Source of the DNA: RYN-230 sp963717125
GTDB taxonomy: Bacteria; Actinomycetota; Actinomycetes; Streptosporangiales; Streptosporangiaceae
Length of the DNA: 64,000 nucleotides
Reading direction: 5' to 3'
NCBI GenBank assembly: GCA_963717125.1
Contig: CAVQVG010000002.1
Location: forward strand, 124,001-188,000
Made by a program: the position numbers and the translations under genes. Under the pieces are notes generated by a model, which was not told where the DNA came from, did no database searches, and worked only from the letters and a program-made list of their open reading frames with translations. How positions within the stretch are numbered: the first letter of the stretch is position 1; every line of letters starts with the position of its first letter. Positions 50,672 to 58,845 of this stretch are shown here, piece by piece.

Positions 50672-52027
50672 TTATGTGTTGGTCGGCTTCAGGTCCGCGG
50701 TGATCTTGGCGCCGGGCTGCAGCGAGTTGTCCACGACCTGCATCTCCACCGGGTACTTGGTGCCCTTCTGCCACTGCACGCCGACCGGCGGGGTGATGGC
50801 CACGCCTGGCGCCGGGCCACCGGAGGCGAAGTTGAGCGGCCCGGCCAGCGCCTGGATGTTCACCTGGTGGATGGCGGCGGCCACCTCGTTCTTGTCGTGC
50901 GGGTCGCTCACCTTGGTGAGGGCCGCGTGCGCGCTCTCGAACAGGCTGTAGTTGCTGATGTTGGAGTTCCACTGCCCCTTGGTCGTGGCCTCGAACTCGC
51001 TGGCCATCTGCTCGCAGGTCTCCCCGGTGAACGAGGACTTCCACGGCAGCGACGGCACCCACCAGGCGTCGGTGGCGACGTTGTAGGCCAGGCTGCCGAG
51101 CGCGTACGCGTCGGGCGGGAACAGCAGCACCTTGGCCACCGTGGCCAGCTTCGGCTTGAAGCCCTGCTGCACCGACTGCTTCCACATGGTGGCGAAGTCG
51201 GGCGGCAGTGGCACGTTGGTGAAGAAGTCGGCGTTGGCCGACTTGAACTGGGAGATCATCGACGAGTAGTTGGTGGTCCCGTCCGGGTAGGCCGAGGACA
51301 GTACCATCTTGTAGCCCGCCGCCTTGGCGATCGGCGGGAACACCGCGCGGAACGCGTTGCCGTCCGAGTCGTTCGGGAACGCGGCCGCGACCACCTTGTC
51401 CGTGTGCAGCTGGGCGTGGATCCGGTCCCACATCGGGATGAAGCACTTGACCAGGTGCTCGGCGCCGAGGAAGTACATCACCACGTACTTGGGCTTGAGC
51501 GTCGGCTTGGCCGGGTTGCCGCCCAGGTTGATGTACCAGGATTCCCACGGGATGTTGGCGCAGATGAGTGGCGTGCCCAGCGACTCGGCCTGGCTGGCCA
51601 CCGCGTTGACCGTCTCCGGCGTGGACGACGCGAGCAGCAGGTCGACGCCGTCGTTCAGGATGGCCGTCTTGGCCAGGTCGCCGGCCCGGGTCACGCTGGA
51701 CTGGGAGTCGTAGGACTTGATCGTGACCGGGTAGGTCTTGCCGCCGATCTTGAACCCGTTCTTGTACGGGGTGGTCTGCTTGATCTTTGAGATGACCCAC
51801 GTGTCGGGCGCGCCGAACCCGGCCAGCGGGCCGGTCAGCGGGTGGATCCAGCCAAGCGTGATCGCCTTGGTGCTGCCCGAACTGGCGCCCTTGATCCCGG
51901 TACTGCAGGCCTCGAGCAGGCCGCCGCCGCCCACTACGGCCGCGCCGGCGCCGATCCCGCGCAGCACGCCACGCCGGCTGACGCCGGCCGGGCTGGTTCT
52001 ACCGGACTGCACAGTCTGGTCGCTCAT
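50672..52027 (-). CDS. Substrate-binding lipoprotein of the Liv-type ABC transporter, Tat-exported
   Basis: Periplasmic-binding-protein-like (type I fold) component of 451 residues. The N-terminus combines a twin-arginine motif (SRRGVLRG) with a lipobox LLEAC (Cys41), so it is probably exported folded and lipid-anchored. The mature part begins ITLGWIHPLTGPLAGFGAP and continues with the NDGVDLLLASSTPETVNAV lobe, as in LivK/AmiC-type proteins. Ligand cannot be read. The divergent PrpF-like and GntR genes suggest a carboxylate rather than an amino acid, which is inference. First gene of the liv operon. Confidence 0.9.
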   Translation of the reverse strand: MSDQTVQSGRTSPAGVSRRGVLRGIGAGAAVVGGGGLLEACSTGIKGASSGSTKAITLGWIHPLTGPLAGFGAPDTWVISKIKQTTPYKNGFKIGGKTYPVTIKSYDSQSSVTRAGDLAKTAILNDGVDLLLASSTPETVNAVASQAESLGTPLICANIPWESWYINLGGNPAKPTLKPKYVVMYFLGAEHLVKCFIPMWDRIHAQLHTDKVVAAAFPNDSDGNAFRAVFPPIAKAAGYKMVLSSAYPDGTTNYSSMISQFKSANADFFTNVPLPPDFATMWKQSVQQGFKPKLATVAKVLLFPPDAYALGSLAYNVATDAWWVPSLPWKSSFTGETCEQMASEFEATTKGQWNSNISNYSLFESAHAALTKVSDPHDKNEVAAAIHQVNIQALAGPLNFASGGPAPGVAITPPVGVQWQKGTKYPVEMQVVDNSLQPGAKITADLKPTNT

Positions 52028-52562
52028 CTGTCATCGATCTCCTTGTGAGGTCTTTATCGCAGAGGTGAGCCCGCGCCGGTGGCAGTCACGCCCTCAGCGT
52101 CGGGCACGGCGGGACCAAGGCATTCTAGTGTGCGCTTAGCGTACGGCTATGCGCAATACGGATACACGCAAAGGAGAGATTTCCTCGGCACCACGAACGC
52201 GCCCGCTGCTGCGGCGGACGCCGATGAACACCGCCACCGGCCGCGGGCCATTGTGGACGCTTATTACCGCTTCTCCAGCCGGTCCGGTCATGGTGGCGGT
52301 GTGTTGCTGTGCATGTCCACCCTCCGCTGGCCCGGCGCTCACGCCGCGCTTCAGGGCGTAGGTCCCGACGGCCGAGAACCTAGACTCTGTTCGCAGTAAT
52401 GTCAACAATTTTGCCCCCGGAACGTCAGCAGGGATCGTTGACAATATCGATTGCACGGGGCTACTTTCGCGGTGGTACCCGTGCGTTACCCCTGGTGGTG
52501 CCGGGCCCGCCGCCCTGGGAAGGACAGATGAGGCTGTATCGGGACGTATCCGGGATGCTGAC
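52028..52562. other. 535-base divergent intergenic region
   Basis: No convincing coding sequence: the short frames here lack family-like sequence and ribosome sites. On the left, a reverse-strand TAGAAT (52122-52127) could be the -10 of the liv operon. On the right lie a strong promoter and two FadR-type half-palindromes, listed separately. The middle (about 52180-52370) shows nothing recognisable. Confidence 0.6.
52399..52467 (+). promoter_or_regulatory. Promoter with overlapping FadR/GntR-type operators
   Basis: TTGACA at 52438-52443 and TACTTT at 52462-52467 with an 18-base spacer make a good housekeeping promoter. TCGTTGACAA (52435-52444) fits the FadR-subfamily consensus TNGTN2ACNA exactly and covers the -35. 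ATGTCAACAA (52399-52408) matches all but the first base. The two share TGTCAAC in opposite orientation. The GntR protein encoded at 53495 is the obvious candidate to bind them. Confidence 0.65.
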
Positions 52563-53417
52563 GTGAGGACCGGGCCCGGCATCCGCTGCATGATGATGCG
52601 CGGCGGCACGTCGAAGGGCCTCTACTTCCTGGCCACCGATCTGCCGCCGCAGCCGGAGCAGCGCGATGCCCTGCTGCTGCGGATCATGGGCAGCGGTCAC
52701 CCGCTGCAGATCGACGGGCTCGGCGGTGCTCACTCGCTGACCTCCAAGGTGGCGGTCGTGTCGCCGTCGGGCCGCGGCGACGCCGACATCGACTACCTGT
52801 TCCTTCAGCTCGGGGTGGACCAGGCCACCATCACCGACCGGCAGAACTGCGGGAACATCCTGGCTGGGGTCGGCCCGTTCGCGGTCGAGCGCGGTCTGAT
52901 CGAGCCCGGCGGCGACGTGACCACGACCCGCATGCCGGTGGTCGTGGCCCGGGCCGCTGACCTGGGCATCACCGGTTACGAATCGCACGCCGAGCTGGCC
53001 GGGGACGCCGCGCTCCGGGACCGGGTCCAGGCCCTGCGGCTGGCGGCCGGCCAGCTGATGGGCCTGGGTGACGTCAGCCAGGCGTCGGTGCCCAAGACGA
53101 CGCTGGTCAGCGCCCCCCGGGACGGTGGCACCATCTGCACCCGCACGTTCATCCCGGTTCGCCCGCACACCGCGATCGGCGTGCTCGGCGCGGTCAGCGC
53201 GGTCACCGCGCTGCTGCTGCCCGGCGCGGCCGGCGCGGAGCTCGCCGACCGGCCGGGGCCGGGGCAGCCGCTGGACGTCGAGCATCCAACCGGGCACCTG
53301 CTGGTGGAAGCCGAACTGGACACCTCGCAGCGTCCGCCGCTGGTCCGTACGGCCGGCGTGGTGCGTACCGCACGCAAGCTGTTCGACGGAACCGTGTTCG
53401 CGAGCGGTCAGCCGTAG
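52563..53417 (+). CDS. PrpF / 4-oxalomesaconate tautomerase-like protein, internally shortened
   Basis: Diaminopimelate-epimerase-fold isomerase family (PrpF, GalD). The product of 284 residues shows the characteristic CMMMRGGTSKGLYFLATDLP, IDGLGGAHSLTSKVAVV near residue 56, QNCGNILAGVGPFAVERG near residue 95 and RTFIPVRPHTAIGVLGAVS near residue 195. Family members are about 350-360 residues. Here the sequence passes directly from GGDVTTTR to MPVVVARAADLG near residue 121, skipping roughly 70 residues. The frame is intact, so this is an in-frame deletion or an assembly collapse. Function of the shortened protein is doubtful. Confidence 0.83.
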   Translation: MRTGPGIRCMMMRGGTSKGLYFLATDLPPQPEQRDALLLRIMGSGHPLQIDGLGGAHSLTSKVAVVSPSGRGDADIDYLFLQLGVDQATITDRQNCGNILAGVGPFAVERGLIEPGGDVTTTRMPVVVARAADLGITGYESHAELAGDAALRDRVQALRLAAGQLMGLGDVSQASVPKTTLVSAPRDGGTICTRTFIPVRPHTAIGVLGAVSAVTALLLPGAAGAELADRPGPGQPLDVEHPTGHLLVEAELDTSQRPPLVRTAGVVRTARKLFDGTVFASGQP

Positions 53418-53494
53418 TACAACCCTCTCCCGCGCCGCGGTCGCGGCGTGGCGGAGGGGGAACTGCCCGCGGCCCAGGGGGAAGGAGTGGCACA

Positions 53495-54145
53495 GTGCCG
53501 GAGGACTCCAAGCCGGCGGTTACCGAAGCGCTGCGCGCCGCGATTATCGCGGGCGAATACGCGCCGAAGCAGCGCCTGGTCGAGATCGACCTGTGCGAAC
53601 GGTTCGGCACATCACGTTTTATCCTCCGCTCCGCCCTGCAGGAATTGGCCGCGCAGGGCCTGGTCGAATTCCAGCGGAACCGGGGCGCCCGGGTGCGCGA
53701 GGTATCGCTGTCCGAGGCCATCGAGATCACCGAGGTCCGAATCCTGCTGGAAGGCCTGCTCGCCGCCCGCGCCGCGGACCGGGTCAGCAAATCGGACATA
53801 GCCATGCTGCGCAAGCTGACCAGAGACATGCGCACCGCGGTGGAGAAATCGGAGCTGCTGACCTACAGCGACCTGAACGCCCGGCTGCACGGGGCGATCC
53901 GGGACATCGGCGCCCACGAAACGGCCGCCCGGCTGCTCCGCCAACTGCGTGATCAGACGGTCCGCCACCAATTCTCGCTGTCGCTGGTGCCGGGCCGGCC
54001 GACGGTGTCGCTACCGCAGCATGAGGCGATCGTCGCGGCCATCATCGCCCGCGACCCCGGTGCGGCCGAGCAGGCGATGTGGGGTCATCTGCGGAGCGTC
54101 ATCGAGGCGTTCCGCGCGCTTTCCGCCGCCGCCAGGCCCCGGTGA
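53495..54145 (+). CDS. GntR-family transcriptional regulator, FadR/FCD subfamily
   Basis: 216 residues: an N-terminal winged helix (VTEALRAAIIAGEYAPKQRLVEIDL, then RSALQELAAQGLVE) and a C-terminal all-helical FCD ligand domain with EVRILLEGLLAARAAD and the metal-binding pattern DLNARLHGAIRDIG and HEAIVAAIIARDPGAAEQAM. These regulators respond to organic acids. The GTG start follows GGAAGGAG. It is 77 bases after the PrpF-like gene and probably regulates that operon and the divergent liv transporter. Confidence 0.92.
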   Translation: MPEDSKPAVTEALRAAIIAGEYAPKQRLVEIDLCERFGTSRFILRSALQELAAQGLVEFQRNRGARVREVSLSEAIEITEVRILLEGLLAARAADRVSKSDIAMLRKLTRDMRTAVEKSELLTYSDLNARLHGAIRDIGAHETAARLLRQLRDQTVRHQFSLSLVPGRPTVSLPQHEAIVAAIIARDPGAAEQAMWGHLRSVIEAFRALSAAARPR

Positions 54146-54248
54146 CCCCTGAAGGCGGCAACCAAGCAGGCCTGCCGATAGCGTCGCCTCGGGACTGACC
54201 TTGGTGAGCGGGGTGGCCAGGGCGGCCCTTGGGTGAGATTATGTGGCT

Positions 54249-54599
54249 ATGAGCAGCGACAACGAGAGTCCGGTCGGCCGGCTGGTCGCTGCCTGGGAGG
54301 CCGCTGCTGGCATCGCGGCCGAGTGGGCGCAACGGACCGCCGCGGTGACGGCCGAGTCGTTCCGGAAATTCACCAGCGACCCGGACATCCGCGCGGCGAT
54401 GGCGGCCTGGCGGGTGGTGTTCGTCTGGGAGCGGATGGAGTGCGAGTGCGCCTGCGAGACCGCGCACCCGGATGACGTGGCGGTTTGCGATCGGCGGGCG
54501 GTGATCACCCGCCGGGTGAGCACCAAGTCCGGTCCGGTGGACGTCCCGCTCTGCGCACCCTGCGCGGTGGCCCAGGGCGTCGCCGAGATGCCCCGCTAG
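54249..54599 (+). CDS. Small cysteine-rich hypothetical protein
   Basis: 116 residues, family not recognised. The first 60 are a helical acidic/alanine region. The rest has cysteines in ECECACE, VAVCDRR and LCAPCAV, which could form one zinc-ribbon-like site. ATG at 54249 (GTG at 54243 is also open). It precedes the MinD-like ATPase gene by 50 bases in the same direction and may be a partner, with no direct support beyond position. Confidence 0.65.
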   Translation: MSSDNESPVGRLVAAWEAAAGIAAEWAQRTAAVTAESFRKFTSDPDIRAAMAAWRVVFVWERMECECACETAHPDDVAVCDRRAVITRRVSTKSGPVDVPLCAPCAVAQGVAEMPR

Positions 54600-54649
54600 C
54601 CCGGCCGGGTAGCCTGACCGCACGAGCACCCGGACTCTGGAAGGATGCG

Positions 54650-55939
54650 ATGTCCCAGTTCCCAGACGAGCTGGGGACCTGGTGGAGCGACTTTCCGGGC
54701 AGCGATAGAGCTACCTGGCTGACGCCGGCCACGTCTCAGCTCGGTGCTTTCGCACCGGCCCAGGATGGGGTGAGAGGGGCCATTTCGAAGCGGGCCCTCA
54801 AGCGTGGGGTGGTGATTCCCCCGGGCAAGCGGGAGCGCGCGCGGCGGGAGGCCTCAGCCGAGTGGCGGCGGCAGAGCATCGCCGCGATCCGCGCCCCGGC
54901 GCTCAAGTCGGGTGTGATCACGCTGGGTTCTGGGTTCGGCGGCACCGGCAAGACGGACGCGGCGGTCACGCTGGCCGCCATCTACGCCGCGGCGCGGCCC
55001 GCCGACCGGGTCATCCTGGCCGACAGCAACGACGACATGCCGCACGGGTACATCCGGCTCGGCGGCGTCCCGGTGGAAGCGCTGCCGAAGGACCAGCGGA
55101 CGCTGTCGATCCGGGGCTTCTATCACGCCTGCACCGAAGGCAGCATCAAGGTCTACGCCGATCTGCGGGACGCGGTGGCCTGGCTGCAGGGGGTGGCCGT
55201 GATCCGCGGCGACACCGCCGACGAGTGCATCGGCGTCGAGTTCGGCGAGCAGGAGTACCAGACCGTCCTGGAGTTCCTGCAGTGCATGTCCAACATCGTG
55301 ATCAACGACGGCGGCACCGGGCTGTTCGCCAAGCTCCAGGTGGGCACGCTGCTGCACGGCGACAAGTACGTCTTCGTGACCGAGGCCTCGCAGCTCGGTT
55401 TCTGGTCCATCGGCCAGGTGTTCAGCCGGTACCGGAACTATGAAGGGGAGCGGGACCGGCCGCTGTCCGAGCGCGAGCGCACCCATCTCAACCTGCTGAT
55501 GGACGAGGCCACCATCGTCGTGGACAAGTTCATCGAGACCGACCCGGAGCAGGCCCGCTGGTTCGCCCGCATCCGTGAGGCGCACGAGGGCACCCAGGTG
55601 TCCGTGGTCGCCTCCCCGTGGGACCAGGCCCTGGCCAACCGGGTGCCACTGGACCTGGGCGCGGTCGCCCCGGACACGCTGGACGCCAAGCTGGCCATGG
55701 CCGAGGTGGTGCTCCGCGGCGTGGACCGGGCCAACCGCCGCCGCCTCGGCCTGCCCGAGGAGGAGGACGAGGCGGCCGGCTACCGGCCCGCCGCGCCCGC
55801 CGAGCCGCCGCGCTGGTACTCCCAGCCCGCCTCGCCCCGCCCGGTGGCCGTGTCCCCGGAACTGCCCGAGGACGATGCGCACCCGGCCGAGTTCGGGCCC
55901 GCCGACGTACCGCCTGCCGATGCACCGCCTGCCGACTAA
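54650..55939 (+). CDS. MinD/ParA-like P-loop ATPase with PAD-repeat tail (reading frame broken)
   Basis: 429 residues as read. After a basic N-terminal 90 residues comes a P-loop, GSGFGGTGKTDAAVTLA, with Lys101, then VILADSNDD and a Walker-B-like NIVINDGG near residue 218, as in MinD/ParA-type or secretion-associated ATPases (the mycobacterial EspI group is a loose comparison). From about residue 385 the sequence is Pro/Ala/Glu-rich and ends in GPADVPPADAPPAD. The stop at 55937-55939 exists because one G is missing relative to the repeat (gccgac-taacg versus gccgacgtaacg elsewhere). Restoring it continues the repeats to a TAG at 56145, for about 498 residues. Confidence 0.8.
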   Translation: MSQFPDELGTWWSDFPGSDRATWLTPATSQLGAFAPAQDGVRGAISKRALKRGVVIPPGKRERARREASAEWRRQSIAAIRAPALKSGVITLGSGFGGTGKTDAAVTLAAIYAAARPADRVILADSNDDMPHGYIRLGGVPVEALPKDQRTLSIRGFYHACTEGSIKVYADLRDAVAWLQGVAVIRGDTADECIGVEFGEQEYQTVLEFLQCMSNIVINDGGTGLFAKLQVGTLLHGDKYVFVTEASQLGFWSIGQVFSRYRNYEGERDRPLSERERTHLNLLMDEATIVVDKFIETDPEQARWFARIREAHEGTQVSVVASPWDQALANRVPLDLGAVAPDTLDAKLAMAEVVLRGVDRANRRRLGLPEEEDEAAGYRPAAPAEPPRWYSQPASPRPVAVSPELPEDDAHPAEFGPADVPPADAPPAD

Positions 55940-56100
55940 CGCCGGCCCACGTAACGCCGGCCGACCTGGCGCCGGCCGACCTGGGGCCGGCCGACCTGGC
56001 GCCGGCCGACGTAACGCCTGCCGACGTGGCGCCTGCCGACCTGGCGCCGGCCCACGTAACGCCTGCCGACGTGGCGCCGGCCGACGCGGCGCCGGCCGGT
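55894..56100 (+). repeat. Degenerate 15-bp tandem repeat encoding (V/L)(A/T)PAD units
   Basis: About 14 units of 15 bases with consensus ctggcgccggccgac. The first three are translated at the end of the MinD-like ATPase; the remainder would be translated only after a one-base correction at about 55936. Units read VTPAD, LAPAD, VAPAD, LGPAD, VTPAH. Such arrays expand and shrink by slippage. The following codons, VQADRADWPFRGPA and TAG, look like the genuine protein end. Confidence 0.85.
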
Positions 56101-56171
56101 GTGCAGGCGGACCGGGCCGACTGGCCGTTCCGCGGACCCGCCTAGCCGGCCGCCCGCCCGGGTGCGCGACC

Positions 56172-57431
56172 ATGGGCGGGATGAGAGTCTTAATCGTGGC
56201 GGTGGGATCGCGGGGCGACGTGGCCCCGTTCACCGGGCTGGCGACGGCGCTGAACGCCGCCGGGCACACCACGGTGATCGCCGGCTACGAGATGTTCGCC
56301 GGCCTGGTCAAGGGCTGCGGGCTGGAGTTCCGCGCGCTGCCCGGTGACCCGCGGATGCTGGCCGCCGCGCGCTGGCAGCGCGGCGGCACCGGGCCGTTAG
56401 GCGCCGCCCGGCTCATCCGGCTGATCGCCGACCACATGCGGGAACTGCACGCGGGCATGCTCGCCGCGGCCCGCCAGGACACCGACGTGCTGCTGCCGGC
56501 CGGGCTGAGCTACGCCGGCGGCTACCACATCGCCGAGGCGCTCGGCCTGCCCAGCATGTCGCTGCAACTGGCGCCGGTCGCCCCGACCCGCGACTTCCCG
56601 CCGTCCATCGTGACCGCGCGGTCACTGGGCCGCTGGGGCAACCTGGCCGCCGGGCACGCCCTGGTCCTGCTGGGCGCGCCCACGCTGGCCGGGCCGGTCC
56701 GCGAGCTCCGGGCCGAGCTGGGGCTGCCCCGGATCAGCGCCCGGCAGGCGATATACGGCCGGATGAACGACCCGGCCTGGCCGGTCTTCCATGGCTTCAG
56801 CCCCGCCGTCGTGCCGCGGCCCGCCGACTGGCGGCCCGGGGCCGAAGTGGTCGGCTACTGGTGGCCGGCCCGCCCGCAAGGCTGGCGCCCGCCCCCGGAG
56901 CTGGAGACGTTTCTGAACGCCGGCCCGGCGCCGGTGTTCGTCGGCTTCGGCAGCATGTCGCCGGATGACGCAGACCGGGTGGCCGGTGTGGCCACGGCCG
57001 CCGCGCGGCAGGCGGGGGTGCGCCTGGTGCTGCAGGCGGGCCGGGCCGGGCTGGCGCTGGCCGGCCCGGCTGGCCCGGCCGGCGACTCGATCGCTATCGG
57101 CGACGTCCCGCACGACTGGCTGTTCCCGCAGACGGCGGCCGTCGTGCACCACGCGGGCGCGGGCACCACCGGCGCCGGGCTGCGGGCGGGTGTGCCGGCC
57201 GTCACCGTGCCGATGATCGGTGATCAGCCGTTCTGGGCGGCCCGGATCGCCGCCCTGGGCGCGGGACCGCCGCCGATCCGGTACCGGCGGCTTTCCGTCC
57301 CGGTGCTCACCGCCGCCATCCAGGACGCGGTCACCCGGCCGTCCTACCGCGCCCGGGCCCAGTCCCTGGCCGCCCAGTTGGCCCGCGAAGACGCCGCCGC
57401 CCCGGTCCTGGCCGCGCTCGCCCGGCTGTAA
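56172..57431 (+). CDS. GT1-family (UGT/MGT-type) glycosyltransferase
   Basis: GT-B glycosyltransferase of 419 residues. The N-terminus MRVLIVAVGSRGDVAPFTGLA is typical of MGT and sterol-glucosyltransferase-type enzymes. FVGFGSMSP near residue 256 and the donor-binding block HHAGAGTTGAGLRAGVPAV near residue 325, followed by IGDQPFWAARI, identify the family. These enzymes glycosylate lipids or small aglycones; substrate unknown. ATG at 56172 or 56181; longer upstream readings run through the repeat region. It ends three bases before a strong hairpin. Confidence 0.9.
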   Translation: MGGMRVLIVAVGSRGDVAPFTGLATALNAAGHTTVIAGYEMFAGLVKGCGLEFRALPGDPRMLAAARWQRGGTGPLGAARLIRLIADHMRELHAGMLAAARQDTDVLLPAGLSYAGGYHIAEALGLPSMSLQLAPVAPTRDFPPSIVTARSLGRWGNLAAGHALVLLGAPTLAGPVRELRAELGLPRISARQAIYGRMNDPAWPVFHGFSPAVVPRPADWRPGAEVVGYWWPARPQGWRPPPELETFLNAGPAPVFVGFGSMSPDDADRVAGVATAAARQAGVRLVLQAGRAGLALAGPAGPAGDSIAIGDVPHDWLFPQTAAVVHHAGAGTTGAGLRAGVPAVTVPMIGDQPFWAARIAALGAGPPPIRYRRLSVPVLTAAIQDAVTRPSYRARAQSLAAQLAREDAAAPVLAALARL

Positions 57432-57433
57432 CC

Positions 57434-57487
57434 CATCAGCGCGGTGCATTGTGCCCCGCGGGTAAGGCACAATGCACCGCGCTGATG
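57434..57487. terminator. Perfect 22-bp hairpin between convergent genes
   Basis: Bases 57434-57455 and 57466-57487 are exact reverse complements, giving an uninterrupted 22-base-pair stem with the ten-base loop ccgcgggtaa. It sits three bases after the stop of the GT1 gene and 15 bases before the end of the oppositely oriented 57502 gene. The natural reading is a bidirectional terminator. The stem is unusually long and contains AT pairs (gcattgtgcc). Confidence 0.85.
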
Positions 57488-57501
57488 ATTTGCGCCTGCG
57501 G

Positions 57502-57726
57502 CTAGCGGCGGCGGCCCCAGACGAAGTAGACGATGGGTGCGATCCCGGCCGAGTTGAGGATCGAGACGGCCGGGACCCAGGCCCACTTCGGGCCCCGGAT
57601 CTGGCTCGCCGGGCGCCGCTTGATGTCGATCAGCGCCGCCGCCTTCAGGCTGGCCTCCACCACGGCGGCGCCGATGAGCAGCCGCTGGTTCCGCTTGCTG
57701 AGATTGCTCCACTTGGCGCCGGCCAC
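57502..57726 (-). CDS. Small membrane protein, PLDc_N-like
   Basis: 74 residues with two hydrophobic segments (about 17-33 and 50-68). The pattern DIKRRPASQIRGPKWAW followed by a helix and FVWGRRR matches the phospholipase-D-nuclease N-terminal (PLDc_N) small membrane proteins common in actinobacteria, whose function is unknown. ATG with no strong ribosome site visible. It is the last gene of a leftward group, 65 bases after the ParA partner gene. Confidence 0.75.
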   Translation of the reverse strand: MAGAKWSNLSKRNQRLLIGAAVVEASLKAAALIDIKRRPASQIRGPKWAWVPAVSILNSAGIAPIVYFVWGRRR

Positions 57727-57790
57727 GACACGCTCCGAATAGCTGGCTGGGACTCCCGTTGGCCTGCACTGTACCCGGGGCTGGGCCGGG

Positions 57791-58084
57791 CTACTGCTCC
57801 CGGTCGCGGCGCAGCCGCTCGAGCACCTCGGCCGGGCTTTCCGTGGTGACCCGGATCATCGCCCGCACCGCGTCGGCCAGCGGGATCCGCGGCACGTCCA
57901 GCTCGATCGCGGCGGAATGCGTCCACATGGTCAGCTCGCGGTACAGCTCTGGGCTCAGGTCGAGGGTGATCCGGACCGGCTTGGACCGGATCGCTGTCTT
58001 GCCGGCCGGCCCGGCGTCGGGCTCCGTGCGCCGGGTGGCGGCCGCCGCCATTTGTGCTTTGCGCCGTTCCCGCTCCGTTGTCAT
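57791..58084 (-). CDS. Small ParA-partner protein, possible ribbon-helix-helix type
   Basis: 97 residues. A basic N-terminus (RERRKAQMAAAATRR) precedes KPVRITLDLSPELYRELTMWTHSAAIEL, a beta-strand followed by a helix as in ribbon-helix-helix DNA-binding proteins, and a second helical part ends in LERLRRDREQ. The ATG at 58084 overlaps the parA stop (ATGA), the coupling expected of a ParA/ParB-like pair. DNA binding is inferred from this pattern and the operon. Confidence 0.75.
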   Translation of the reverse strand: MTTERERRKAQMAAAATRRTEPDAGPAGKTAIRSKPVRITLDLSPELYRELTMWTHSAAIELDVPRIPLADAVRAMIRVTTESPAEVLERLRRDREQ

Positions 58085-58752
58085 GACGGCACCTTCCCGA
58101 GGGGGACGCATCGCTCGATGAGGTCGTGGGCCACGCCGCCCCACACATCGCGGCCTATCTCGGGAATCGGCACGCCGAAACTCTGCGCATAAACCTCTCG
58201 CCTCGGCACGGCCGTTGGCAGCACGTCATAGCCTAGGCCCTCCAGCACCTCTCTGGCGCTGGTGGTGGAATGCGCGCGGGTAATACACCGGTTCAGCAGC
58301 ACGGCCGCCCGGACGGGTGTGTCCCGGACCGCTTCGACCTCGCTGATCTCCTCGCGTACCGGGGTGGTGCGGTTGATCTCGATGGGGCTCGGCGCGCACG
58401 GAATGAGGATCTCATCGACGTACCGCATCGCGGACCGGGCGATGCCCGCGTGGTCCTCCAGCTGCGGCGCGTCGATGATCACCACGTCCTCGGGGTAGGC
58501 GATCTCGGCCACCCGCTGGTGCAGGCTGCGGGAGGGCAGCGCGACAATGCGGAACGGAAACGCCAGCCGGGGCGGCAGCCCGGGGTCCATGGCCGCCAGG
58601 TCGGACCACTCCAGCGCGCTGCCGGACGGGTCCGCGTTGACCAGCAGCACGGTGCGCCCGGCCTGGGCGAAGATGTGCGCCAGCCAGACCGCTGAGGTGG
58701 TCTTGCCCGTGCCCGGCTTGAGGTTGAGCAACGCAACACTGAGAGCCGGCAT
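58081..58752 (-). CDS. ParA-family ATPase
   Basis: 223 residues. LSVALLNLKPGTGKTTSAVWLA carries a deviant Walker A (KPGTGKTT, with Lys17 for nucleotide) in place of KGGVGKTT. VLLVNADPSGSALEWSD, VVIIDAPQLED (Walker B region near residue 92) and VLLNRCI near residue 152 follow the family. Such short ParA proteins with a small partner serve partition of plasmids or positioning of large complexes. No ParB or parS is recognisable. The start ATG is 19 bases from a pair of direct repeats that may be the operator. Confidence 0.87.
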   Translation of the reverse strand: MPALSVALLNLKPGTGKTTSAVWLAHIFAQAGRTVLLVNADPSGSALEWSDLAAMDPGLPPRLAFPFRIVALPSRSLHQRVAEIAYPEDVVIIDAPQLEDHAGIARSAMRYVDEILIPCAPSPIEINRTTPVREEISEVEAVRDTPVRAAVLLNRCITRAHSTTSAREVLEGLGYDVLPTAVPRREVYAQSFGVPIPEIGRDVWGGVAHDLIERCVPLGKVPS

Positions 58753-58770
58753 GAACGCAGTATTGCAGTG

Positions 58771-58785
58771 CTTACGGCCTTACGG
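58771..58785 (-). promoter_or_regulatory. Direct-repeat operator candidate upstream of parA
   Basis: Two CTTACGG words repeat with an eight-base period 19-33 bases upstream of the parA start. Ribbon-helix-helix regulators commonly bind short direct or inverted repeats in their own promoters, so the 57791 protein could autoregulate the pair here. Only the repeat is seen; binding is inference. Confidence 0.35.
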
Positions 58786-58845
58786 AAGCGAGTTTGGCCA
58801 TCTCGCTGGCTCCGGGCAACCCGCCCGTAACGGCAGGAAGCGGGA

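Noticed and set aside
52136..52609. Open frames on both strands in the 535-base gap before the PrpF-like gene, including a 157-codon reverse frame.
   Set aside because: They lack ribosome sites and family-like sequence, and the long one overlaps the start of the PrpF-like gene. Open antisense frames are expected by chance at this GC content.
55939..56171. A CRISPR-like array in the short repeats after the MinD-like ATPase.
   Set aside because: The units are contiguous 15-base protein-coding repeats (PAD) without spacers.
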